NCBI GenBank assembly: GCA_903830015.1
Contig: CAIKSH010000218.1
Coordinates: 1 to 5,559, forward strand
Reading direction: 5' to 3'
Length of the DNA stretch: 5,559 nt
Origin: an uncultured Solirubrobacterales bacterium
GTDB taxonomy: Bacteria; Actinomycetota; Thermoleophilia; Solirubrobacterales; Solirubrobacteraceae
Shown here: in pieces, positions 1-5,559 of the stretch
Numbering within the stretch: the first letter of the stretch is position 1
Layout of the letters: every line of letters starts with the position of its first letter
The notes under the pieces: generated by a model
Database searches by the model: none
The model's input: only the letters and a program-made list of their open reading frames with translations
What the model was told of the DNA's origin: nothing
Program-made: the position numbers and the translations under genes

Positions 1-43
1 CGATCAAATACCTCGATCTGCCCGAAGTCCTCGAACTGCTCAT
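1..43 (-). CDS. murG: Possible start of murG (lipid II-forming GlcNAc transferase), first 14 codons
   Basis: MurG adds GlcNAc to lipid I on the cytoplasmic face of the membrane and is normally the gene after ftsW. From the ATG at 43 the minus strand reads MSSSRTSGRSRYLI and then a codon starting with G, cut by the edge. Many MurG proteins begin with a short basic stretch and then a strand like R(F/Y)LI followed by A/G-rich GGTxGH, so the reading fits, but the diagnostic glycine motif lies outside the window. An in-frame ATG at 64 is an alternative start. Neither ATG has a clear Shine-Dalgarno sequence. The ATG at 43 forms ATGA with a stop in a different frame from the open ftsW frame. The call rests mostly on synteny. 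Confidence 0.45.
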   Translation of the reverse strand, partial: MSSSRTSGRSRYLI

Positions 44-1292
44 CGACCGTTGATCGTGGCGCATCGGGCGGCCGGGTTCGCTGCCGGCTGCGGGCCGGGG
101 CCGTTGCCCTGACCTTCACCGTCCCCCCGCGGGCCACGTTGAGCAGCAGCCCGACGCCCACGAGCAGGGTCACCAGGCTGGTCGACCCGTAGGAGATGAA
201 GGGGAGCGGAACGCCGGTGAGCGGCGCCAGGCCCAGGACGGTGAAGACGTTCAGCAGCGCCTGGCAGAGGATCAGCGAGGTGACCCCGGCGGCCACCAGG
301 CAGGCGTAGCGGCCCTGGGCCTGCTGGGCGATCCGCAGCCCGGCCCAGGCGACCAGGGCGAAGAGCAGCAGCAGGGCGAAAAGCCCGATCACTCCCAGCT
401 CCTCGCCGATGATGGCGAGGATGAAGTCGGTGTGGGCCTCGGGCAGGTAGAAGATCTTCTGGACCGACTCGCCGAGCCCGCGGCCGAAGAGCCCCCCGGA
501 GCCGATCGCGATCTGGCCCTGTACGGCCTGGAATCCGGCGTCGCCGGCGTGGTCCCACGGGTTGAGGAACGACATCAGGCGATCGCGCCGGTAGGAGGCC
601 GAGAGCGAGAAGAGCAGGACCAGTACGGAGCCCACCCCCGCGAGGGCAAAGAGCCAGCGCATCGGGACGGCCGCGACGACGAGCATGGCCCCCACGGTGG
701 CGCAGAGGACGAGCGAGGTGCCCAGGTCGGGCTGGGTGACCACGAGGAGCGTGGTCGCGCCGACCACGATCCCGAGCGGCAGCAGCTCGCCCATCGTCCG
801 GAAGCCGTTGGGCTTCTCGGCCAGGAAGCGGGCGCAGTAGAGGACCACGGCGACCTTGGCGATCTCGCTGGGCTGGAACTGCAGGATGCCCGCTCCGAGC
901 CAGCGCTGCGCGCCGTTGACCGAGACGCCGAGCCCCGGGACCTTGACGGCGAGCAGCAGGACGAAGGAGACGGCGAGCAGCGGGCCGGTCAGCTCCATGA
1001 TCCGCTGCAGCGACATCCGCGAGACGACGAGCAGGGCGGCAAAGCCCAGCGAGCCGAAGACGACGTACCGGACCAGCAGCGAGGTCCCGGCCCCGCCGGT
1101 CTCGACGACCGACGACGCCGACGAGGCGCTGTAGACCATCACCGATCCGAGGGCCAGCAGGCAGAAGACGGCGGTCAGCAGGACGTCCTCCTCGATGCTG
1201 CGCCGGCCCTCCCGGCGCGCCTTCAGGGCGCCCTTCATGCGGGACCCGGAGGGCGCGAGAGCCTCGTCTGCAGGTGCGCCGGCACGGGCCAT
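1..1292 (-). CDS. ftsW: Septal peptidoglycan glycosyltransferase FtsW (SEDS family), 3' end open at the window edge
   Basis: FtsW is the SEDS-family lipid II polymerase of the divisome and works with a class B PBP (FtsI) in the cytoplasmic membrane. The frame gives 430 codons from ATG 1292 to the left edge without a stop. A basic cytoplasmic N-terminus (about 1-35) is followed by about ten membrane segments. Motifs are VYSASS (53-58), NGAQRWL (126-132), FQPSEIAK (139-146), TQPDLGTS (186-193), YLPEAHTDFI (282-291) with D289 matching the catalytic Asp of E. coli FtsW, IIGEELG (294-300) and PLTGVPLPFISYGSTS (357-372), where SYGSTS replaces the more usual SYGGSS. RodA is the main alternative, but the place between murD and a likely murG favours FtsW. 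After residue 388 comes a Lys/Arg-rich tail. The exact end is uncertain: either ftsW overlaps murG by more than 40 bases, or a one-base indel near 123-128 hides a TGA at 42-40. Confidence 0.93.
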   Translation of the reverse strand, partial: MARAGAPADEALAPSGSRMKGALKARREGRRSIEEDVLLTAVFCLLALGSVMVYSASSASSVVETGGAGTSLLVRYVVFGSLGFAALLVVSRMSLQRIMELTGPLLAVSFVLLLAVKVPGLGVSVNGAQRWLGAGILQFQPSEIAKVAVVLYCARFLAEKPNGFRTMGELLPLGIVVGATTLLVVTQPDLGTSLVLCATVGAMLVVAAVPMRWLFALAGVGSVLVLLFSLSASYRRDRLMSFLNPWDHAGDAGFQAVQGQIAIGSGGLFGRGLGESVQKIFYLPEAHTDFILAIIGEELGVIGLFALLLLFALVAWAGLRIAQQAQGRYACLVAAGVTSLILCQALLNVFTVLGLAPLTGVPLPFISYGSTSLVTLLVGVGLLLNVARGGTVKVRATAPARSRQRTRPPDAPRSTVDEQFEDFGQIEVFD

Positions 1293-1331
1293 TGAAACTT
1301 TCCTTCTCGGCCCGCGGCGGTTCTCCTTCCC
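1293..1331 (-). promoter_or_regulatory. murD-ftsW gap with ftsW ribosome binding site
   Basis: This 39-base gap holds AAGGA on the minus strand (1301-1305), 8 bases before the ATG at 1292, a good Shine-Dalgarno site that fixes the ftsW start. A second, stronger purine match, GGAAGGAGAA (1321-1330), lies about 28 bases upstream, too far to serve that ATG directly and with no ATG, GTG or TTG at normal spacing after it. I see no clear promoter or terminator in the gap. Confidence 0.65.
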
Positions 1332-2687
1332 CTAATTCGCAGCCCCCGAAAAGCCCGGTAATCCGGCCGCCAGGGCCCGGAAATGCGCCCCCCGCTCCTC
1401 GTAGCCACCGGGGTACAGGTCGAAGCTCGCGCAGGCCGGGGAGAGAAGGACCACGTCGCCCTCCCCGGCAATCCCGGCGGCGGCGCCGACCGCCTCCTCG
1501 AGGTCGGAAAGGCGCCGGCACTCGACGACCGGCCCGAGCGCCTCCTCCACGACTCCCGCGTCCTCGCCGATAAGCAGGGCAGCCCTCACGCGCCCCCGCG
1601 CGGCCCGGGCGAGCTCGCCGAACTCCTGGCCCTTGGCCTGGCCGCCGGCGATCAGCACCACCGGTTCGTCGAAGGCTTCGAGGGCGACCACCGTCGAGGC
1701 GACGTTGGTCGCCTTGGAATCGTTGACCCACAGGGCGCCGCCGGCCCGCCCGATCTCCTCGATGCGGTGCTCCCCGCCGGCGAAGCCGGCCAGGGCGCCG
1801 GCGACGGCCTCGACGGGCAGCCCCGAGGCAAGGGCCGCGCCGACGGCGCAGAGCGCGTTGTCGAGGTTGTGGCGCCCGCGCAGGCGGATGCTCGCGGCCT
1901 CGATCACGCGGGCCCCCTCCCAGGTGATCCACCCTTCCTCGACGGCCACGTCGCCGCCCCGCTCGCGGGGCCCGGTGACCGTTACCCGCCGGGCAGCGCC
2001 GCCGGCGTCGGCGAGCAGGTCAGTTGGCCCGACTGCCACGTCGTCCTCGTCCTGGTGGGCGAAGAGCTCGAGCTTGGCGGCGCGGTAGTCCGCGACCGTG
2101 CCGTGGCGGTCCAGGTGGTCGGGGCTGAAGTTGAGAAAGACCCCCACCTCGGGGTCGAAGGCGATCGAGTCCTCGAGCTGGAAGGAGCTCGCCTCGCAGA
2201 CCACCGTCGCCTCCGGCTCGAGCTTTCCGACCAGCGAGGTAACCGCGGTACCGACGTTTCCGGCCACCGCCACCGGGAGCCCCGCAGCCCGCCACATCTC
2301 GCCGAGGAGCTCGACCGTGGTCGTCTTGCCGTTGGTGCCGGTGACCGCCACGAAACGGTTCGGCAGGAGCCTCCAGCCGAGCTCGAGCTCCCCGAGGACG
2401 GGGATCCCCCGCTCACGGGCGGCCGCGATGACCGGGGCTTCCGCGGGCACGCCGGGGCTCTTGACGACCGCCCGCGCCCGCTCGAGCTCGGCCAGCCCGT
2501 CGCTTGCCGTCTCGACTTCGATCCCCTCCTCGCGCAGCGGCTCGAGGCCGGGCGGTTCGGCGGCGTCGACCGCGATCACCGGTTCCCCGGCCGCCCACAG
2601 CGCCCGGGCCGCGGCGACGCCGGATCGCCGGAGGCCGACGACGAGCCAGGGCCCCGGCGGCAGCGGTGGACGGGGTCGGGAGGCCAC
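1332..2687 (-). CDS. murD: UDP-N-acetylmuramoyl-L-alanine--D-glutamate ligase (MurD)
   Basis: MurD is the cytoplasmic ATP-dependent ligase that adds D-glutamate to UDP-MurNAc-L-Ala. The 451-residue product is of normal family length. The N-terminal Rossmann-like UDP-binding domain starts with WLVVGLRRSGVAAARAL (14-30). The ATPase domain shows the P-loop GTNGKTTT (117-124), EASSFQLE (165-172), NFSPDHLDRHG (186-196) and YRAAK with K205 at the expected carbamylated position. The helix with RHNLDNALCAV (272-282) follows. The C-terminal domain has VNDSKATN (321-328), AGGQAKGQEF (347-356) and SPACASFDLYPGGYEERG (416-433). The usual GGxDKG signature reads GGQAKG here, a mild variation with the lysine kept. 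The start is GTG at 2687, 29 bases after mraY; no good Shine-Dalgarno sequence precedes it, but no other ATG/GTG start lies in frame between it and the end of mraY. The stop is TAG. Confidence 0.97.
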   Translation of the reverse strand: MASRPRPPLPPGPWLVVGLRRSGVAAARALWAAGEPVIAVDAAEPPGLEPLREEGIEVETASDGLAELERARAVVKSPGVPAEAPVIAAARERGIPVLGELELGWRLLPNRFVAVTGTNGKTTTVELLGEMWRAAGLPVAVAGNVGTAVTSLVGKLEPEATVVCEASSFQLEDSIAFDPEVGVFLNFSPDHLDRHGTVADYRAAKLELFAHQDEDDVAVGPTDLLADAGGAARRVTVTGPRERGGDVAVEEGWITWEGARVIEAASIRLRGRHNLDNALCAVGAALASGLPVEAVAGALAGFAGGEHRIEEIGRAGGALWVNDSKATNVASTVVALEAFDEPVVLIAGGQAKGQEFGELARAARGRVRAALLIGEDAGVVEEALGPVVECRRLSDLEEAVGAAAGIAGEGDVVLLSPACASFDLYPGGYEERGAHFRALAAGLPGFSGAAN

Positions 2688-2716
2688 GGGCCAACGATAC
2701 GCAGCCGGCAGGCCGC

Positions 2717-3688
2717 TCAGCTGATGTTGGCCTGGTAGAGCGTGAAGCCGATCGCGGCGAAGACCAGCGCGACGATCCAGAAGCGCAGGATGATCTTGGT
2801 CTCCGACCAGCCGCGCATCTCGAAGTGGTGGTGGATCGGCGCCATCAGGAAGATCCGCTTGCGCAGGCTCTGGAAGGCCGCCACCTGGGCGATCACGCTC
2901 ACCGCCTCGACCACGAATATCCCGCCGATCAGGATCAGGAGGATCGTGGTGTTGGTCATCACCGCCATGGCGCCGATGGCTCCGCCCAGGCCCAGGGAGC
3001 CGGTGTCGCCCATGAAGATCGTGGCGGGGAAGGAGTTGAACCAGAGAAAGCCGGTACAGGCACCGACGATGCAGGCGCTGAGCAGCGCAAGGTCACGCTC
3101 TCCGGTGGTCACGAAGGTGATTCCCACGTAGGCGAGCATCACGATCGCCACGCACCCGGCGGCCAGCCCGTCGAGCCCGTCGGTGAGGTTGACCGCGTTG
3201 GTCGAACCGGCGACCACGAGGAAGACGAAGACCGGGAAGAAGATGCCCAGGTCGATGCTCGCGTCGACGGCGCGTATGCGGACCGTGGTGGTGACGCCGG
3301 CCTTCTGGGTCGCCACCCACCAGAGCGCGACCGAGACCAGGAGCAGGACGAGCATCTTGGTCCGGCCCCGCAGCCCGAGCGAGCGGCGCTTGACGATCTT
3401 CACGTAGTCATCGGCAAAGCCCAGCAGGGCGCAGACGACGGCCACCCCGAAGACGCCGACGGCGCGCCAGTCCCAGTCGGTCAGCACCAGGAACGGGATC
3501 GAGATGGCCAGGAAGATGATGATCCCGCCCATCGTCGGCGTGCCGGCCTTGCTGTGGTGGCCGCTGGGGCCCTCCTCGCGGATGCGCTGGCCGAACTCCC
3601 GGTTGCCCAGGAACTCGATGAACCTCGGGGCCAGGAAGAGGCACAGCAGGAGCGCCGCCGTCCCCCCGATGAGTACCTCGCCGCTCAC
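2717..3688 (-). CDS. mraY: Phospho-N-acetylmuramoyl-pentapeptide-transferase (MraY)
   Basis: MraY is the integral membrane enzyme that transfers phospho-MurNAc-pentapeptide from UDP to undecaprenyl phosphate, giving lipid I. The 323-residue product is very hydrophobic, with about ten membrane segments, and is close in length to Gram-positive MraY (about 320) and shorter than the E. coli enzyme (360). All signature motifs are present in order: KAGTPTMGG (47-55), FADDYVK (91-97) with the Asp pair D93/D94 used in Mg2+ and substrate binding, NLTDGLDGLA (167-176), FMGDTGSLGLGG (225-236) whose D228 matches the essential catalytic-site Asp, and PIHHHFE (284-290), the triple-His loop. Only a weak G-rich stretch precedes the GTG start, which is chosen because it overlaps the murF stop and gives a normal N-terminus (MSGEVLIGG). 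The cluster position between murF and murD separates it from WecA-type relatives. It is the target of tunicamycin-like nucleoside antibiotics. Confidence 0.98.
   Translation of the reverse strand: MSGEVLIGGTAALLLCLFLAPRFIEFLGNREFGQRIREEGPSGHHSKAGTPTMGGIIIFLAISIPFLVLTDWDWRAVGVFGVAVVCALLGFADDYVKIVKRRSLGLRGRTKMLVLLLVSVALWWVATQKAGVTTTVRIRAVDASIDLGIFFPVFVFLVVAGSTNAVNLTDGLDGLAAGCVAIVMLAYVGITFVTTGERDLALLSACIVGACTGFLWFNSFPATIFMGDTGSLGLGGAIGAMAVMTNTTILLILIGGIFVVEAVSVIAQVAAFQSLRKRIFLMAPIHHHFEMRGWSETKIILRFWIVALVFAAIGFTLYQANIS
3685..3688 (-). other. GTGA stop/start overlap, murF to mraY
   Basis: The TGA of murF (3687-3685, minus strand) overlaps the GTG start of mraY (3688-3686). Upstream there is only a weak G-rich stretch and no clear Shine-Dalgarno match, so mraY translation may depend on ribosomes ending murF. 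That dependence is inferred. Confidence 0.8.
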
Positions 3689-4995
3689 TGCGCCCGCCCC
3701 CGCTCGGCGACCAGTTCTTCGGCGACGATTTCGAGGCCTACTCCGCGGGATCCCTTGACCAGCACGGTGTCGCCCGGCTCGACGATTCCGGCCACGACCG
3801 TGGCCGCCTGGGCGGCGTCCTCGACGGCGGAGAGCTCGTCACCACCCCAGGCCGGACCGGCCACCCGGGCGAGGTCCCCGACGGTCACCAGCACGTCCAC
3901 CGCGGCCTCGCGGGCCTCGGCCCCGAGCTCGGCGTGGAAGCGGCGTTCGTCGGGCCCGAGCTCGAGCATGTCCCCCAGGACGGCCACCCTGCGGCCGTCT
4001 GCCGACTCGGCGAGGTCGGCGAGGGCGGCGCGCATCGACATCGGGTTGGCGTTGTAGCAGTCGTTGATGACGACGACGCCGTCCCCGAGGACGATCCTCT
4101 CGCCGCGCAGGCCGGAGATCTGGAGCTCGATCTCGCCCTCGGGCTCGACTCCCACCGCGCGCACCGCGGCCAGGGCCGCGAGCGCGTTCAGCTCCATATG
4201 GCGCGAGGTGATGGGCAGCGACAGACCGTCGGGAAGGGTGTCGAGCTGGCCGCCGGGTCCGAAGGTGACGACCTCGTGGTCCTCGCGCACGTGAGGGTCG
4301 AGCAGCGGTTCGCCGGCCGGGATCACGGCGACCGTGCCGGGGCGCATGTCGGCGATCAGCTCGGACTTGGCCGCCGCGATGTTCTCGACGGTTCCCAGGA
4401 GCTCGAGGTGGACCGGCCCGATGTTGACGATGATCCCCACGTCGGGGTCGGCGATGCGCGTCAGCTCGGCAATCTGGCCCACACCGCGCATGGCCATTTC
4501 GAGCACCAGGGCCTCGGTGCCGTCGGGCGCGCCGAGGATCGTGAGGGGGAGCCCGATCTCGGTGTTGTAGTTGCCGGTGGTCGCCACGGTCCTTCGCGAC
4601 GGGCGAAGCAGGGCGGCGGTGATGTCCTTGGTCGAGGTCTTGCCGGTCGAGCCGGTGATTGCGATCACCGCGCAGCCCAGCCTGCGCCGCCAGGCCGCCG
4701 CGGCGTCGGCCAGCCCCCTGAGGGGGTCGGCCACCGCAATCACCACGCCAGGCTGGCCCTCCAGCCCGGCCGCGTGGCTCTCGCCGACGAGCACTCCCCA
4801 GGCGCCGGCCCCGAGCGCATCGGCGGCGAAGGCTCCGCCGTCGTGAGTCTCTCCGGGCAGGCCGACGAAGAGCGTCCCGGGCCCGGCCTCGCGGGAGTCG
4901 ATCGTCACCCGTTCGGGGCCCGCGCCAGCGGGATCCCCGGCGACCAGCCGCCCCCCGGCCGCCTCGGCCAGCTCGGCGGCCGTCCAGCCGGTCAC
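3685..4995 (-). CDS. murF: UDP-MurNAc-tripeptide--D-alanyl-D-alanine ligase (MurF)
   Basis: MurF is the cytoplasmic Mur ligase that adds D-Ala-D-Ala to UDP-MurNAc-tripeptide, completing the pentapeptide that MraY uses. The 436-residue product has the three Mur ligase domains. The N-terminal substrate domain includes TIDSREAGPGTLFVGLPG (31-48). The ATPase domain has the P-loop GSTGKTSTK (115-123), NYNTEIGLP (142-150), E166, NIGPVHLELLG (191-201) and the lysine expected to be carbamylated, K210 (AAAKSE). The C-terminal domain has NDCYNANPMSMRAAL (311-325), LGDMLELG (340-347) and VLVKGSRG (411-418). Two features are unusual. The stretch from K210 to the helix at N270 is about 25 residues shorter than in E. 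coli MurF, and the usual HN pair there reads HM (H266, M267). The start is GTG, overlapping the murE stop and backed by a Shine-Dalgarno sequence. It overlaps mraY by 4 bases. Confidence 0.97.
   Translation of the reverse strand: MTGWTAAELAEAAGGRLVAGDPAGAGPERVTIDSREAGPGTLFVGLPGETHDGGAFAADALGAGAWGVLVGESHAAGLEGQPGVVIAVADPLRGLADAAAAWRRRLGCAVIAITGSTGKTSTKDITAALLRPSRRTVATTGNYNTEIGLPLTILGAPDGTEALVLEMAMRGVGQIAELTRIADPDVGIIVNIGPVHLELLGTVENIAAAKSELIADMRPGTVAVIPAGEPLLDPHVREDHEVVTFGPGGQLDTLPDGLSLPITSRHMELNALAALAAVRAVGVEPEGEIELQISGLRGERIVLGDGVVVINDCYNANPMSMRAALADLAESADGRRVAVLGDMLELGPDERRFHAELGAEAREAAVDVLVTVGDLARVAGPAWGGDELSAVEDAAQAATVVAGIVEPGDTVLVKGSRGVGLEIVAEELVAERGRAQ
4992..4995 (-). other. GTGA stop/start overlap, murE to murF
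   Basis: On the minus strand the TGA stop of murE (4994-4992) shares bases with the GTG start of murF (4995-4993). Overlaps of this kind usually allow translational coupling, which would keep the two ligases at matched levels. Coupling is inferred; the overlap is seen directly. Confidence 0.85.
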
Positions 4996-5559
4996 GCCGA
5001 CGCCCCTTCCAGCAGCTCGCGGGCGACCTGGCGGTCGTCGAAGGGCTCCTTGCGGCCGCCCGCGAACTCCTGGCCCTGCTCGTGACCCTTCCCGGCGATG
5101 AGGACAAGGTCGGCGGCCTGGGCCTCGCCGAGCGCCCAGGCGATCGCCTCGCGGCGGTCCTCGATCGCCCGGTGGGCGGTGCCGGCCGGTATTCCGCCCA
5201 GCACTTCAGCGACGATCGCGGCCGGCTCCTCCGAGCGCGGGTTGTCGGAGGTGACCACGACCAGGTCGGCCGCGGCCGCCGCGGCGCCCATCTCCGGGCG
5301 CTTGCCGGCGTCGCGGTCGCCGCCGGCCCCGAAGACGAGGATCACTCGGCCATCGCAGACCGCGCGGGCCGCGGCCAGCGCCCCGGCGAGCGAGTCCGGC
5401 GAGTGGGCGTAGTCGACGATCACCGTGAACGGCTGGCCGGCCTGCACCGGCTCGAAGCGCCCCGGGGCCCGGTCGGCGGCCGGCAGCGCGCGCTCGATCG
5501 TGGCGTCATCTACGCCGAGGGCCCGGGCCGCGGCGACGGCGCAGAGTGCGTTCATCACG
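4992..5559 (-). CDS. murE: UDP-MurNAc-L-alanyl-D-glutamate--2,6-diaminopimelate ligase (MurE), C-terminal part
   Basis: MurE is a cytoplasmic ATP-dependent Mur ligase that adds the third amino acid of the peptidoglycan stem to UDP-MurNAc-L-Ala-D-Glu. Only the last 188 complete codons are present; the gene is cut by the right edge, and the family is usually near 490 residues. The fragment opens with VMNALCAV, the helix after the conserved (G)xxN motif of the central domain; the cut codon ends in C, compatible with that Asn. The C-terminal domain follows: DYAHSPDSL (fragment residues 49-57), GAGGDRDAGKRP (77-88), SDNPRSEEP (104-112) and GKGHEQGQE (156-164). DNPR is the motif that recognises meso-diaminopimelate, so the substrate is very probably meso-DAP and not lysine. 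The GTG at 5558 is internal and not the start. The TGA overlaps the murF start, which points to translational coupling. Confidence 0.97.
   Translation of the reverse strand, partial: VMNALCAVAAARALGVDDATIERALPAADRAPGRFEPVQAGQPFTVIVDYAHSPDSLAGALAAARAVCDGRVILVFGAGGDRDAGKRPEMGAAAAAADLVVVTSDNPRSEEPAAIVAEVLGGIPAGTAHRAIEDRREAIAWALGEAQAADLVLIAGKGHEQGQEFAGGRKEPFDDRQVARELLEGASA
5003..5010 (-). promoter_or_regulatory. Ribosome binding site of murF
   Basis: On the minus strand GGAAGGGG lies inside the last codons of murE and ends 7 bases before the GTG at 4995. It is a good Shine-Dalgarno match at normal spacing and supports the GTG as the murF start. Confidence 0.7.

Larger units (their letters stand above)
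1..5559 (-). other. dcw (division/cell wall) gene cluster segment, one probable operon
   Basis: Five recognisable genes, murE, murF, mraY, murD and ftsW, plus a likely murG start, follow one another on the minus strand with gaps of at most 39 bases and two 4-base GTGA overlaps. This order is the well-known dcw order. I see no convincing promoter or hairpin-plus-T-run terminator in the gaps, so the promoter probably lies upstream of the right edge and transcription probably continues past the left edge. Single-transcript expression is inferred from the spacing. Confidence 0.95.

Noticed and set aside
3..53. A plus-strand reading that ends IKYLDLPEVLELLIDR and a TGA at 51-53, like the C-terminus of a convergent gene
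   Set aside because: It looks protein-like but is only 16 codons, in the same codon register as the open ftsW frame on the other strand. A convergent gene here would break the expected ftsW-murG order and overlap ftsW by 50 bases. It cannot be excluded without sequence to the left.
40..1932. Long minus-strand open frame of 630 codons spanning ftsW and half of murD
   Set aside because: Its translation is Arg/Gly/Pro/Ala-rich low-complexity sequence and it runs out of frame through two well-recognised genes. It is a typical high-GC artefact, although its TGA at 42-40 matters for the ftsW end question.
2688..2716. The 29-base gap between mraY and murD as a possible terminator or promoter
   Set aside because: It is GC-rich with no T-run after any stem and no recognisable -10 or -35 element, so it is best seen as a simple spacer within the operon.
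1383..2738. Plus-strand open frame of 451 codons opposite murD
   Set aside because: It is antisense to a gene with every MurD motif, and its composition (Gly/Asp/Arg/Ala-rich, no domain pattern) is what the complement of a high-GC gene gives.
2504..4057. Plus-strand open frame of 517 codons opposite murD, mraY and the end of murF
   Set aside because: It crosses three real genes on the other strand and has biased, repetitive His/Asp/Gln/Arg content without any recognisable fold or start signal.
3934..5085. Plus-strand open frame of 383 codons opposite murF
   Set aside because: It is antisense to murF and shows no family motif; its length is explained by the scarcity of stop codons at this GC content.
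3839..5107. Minus-strand open frame of 422 codons overlapping murF and murE
   Set aside because: It is an Arg-rich out-of-frame reading of MurF, whose own frame carries all the ligase motifs.

Overview
This window is a stretch of the conserved division and cell wall (dcw) cluster from a high-GC bacterium. All genes lie on the minus strand and are transcribed from right to left: murE (3' part), murF, mraY, murD, ftsW, and then probably the first codons of murG at the left edge. I see no RNA genes, mobile elements, CRISPR arrays or accessory genes, and no gene-free stretch longer than about 40 bases.

The base composition is about 70% GC by eye, with strong G/C preference at third codon positions and frequent GTG starts. 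The gene order murE-murF-mraY-murD-ftsW-murG is the classic bacterial order. The meso-diaminopimelate type of MurE (DNPR motif) and the style of the MurF and MraY sequences suggest a high-GC actinobacterial lineage, possibly Thermoleophilia (Solirubrobacterales-like). That assignment is inference from remembered family sequences and was not tested by a search.

Layout from the 5' end of the operon: murE ends at 4992 and its TGA overlaps the GTG of murF (GTGA, 4992-4995). murF ends at 3685 and overlaps the GTG of mraY in the same way (3685-3688). A 29-base gap separates mraY from murD, which starts with GTG at 2687. A 39-base gap with a clear Shine-Dalgarno sequence separates murD from ftsW (ATG at 1292). 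The ftsW frame stays open to the left edge, and an overlapping ATG at 43 opens a short frame that looks like the start of MurG.

Together the products run successive steps of peptidoglycan precursor synthesis. MurE adds meso-DAP, MurD (an earlier step) adds D-Glu, and MurF adds D-Ala-D-Ala. MraY moves the finished MurNAc-pentapeptide onto undecaprenyl phosphate to make lipid I, MurG would convert this to lipid II, and FtsW polymerises lipid II at the septum. I found no undescribed system here. The most useful point for follow-up is the uncertain 3' end of ftsW and its junction with murG.
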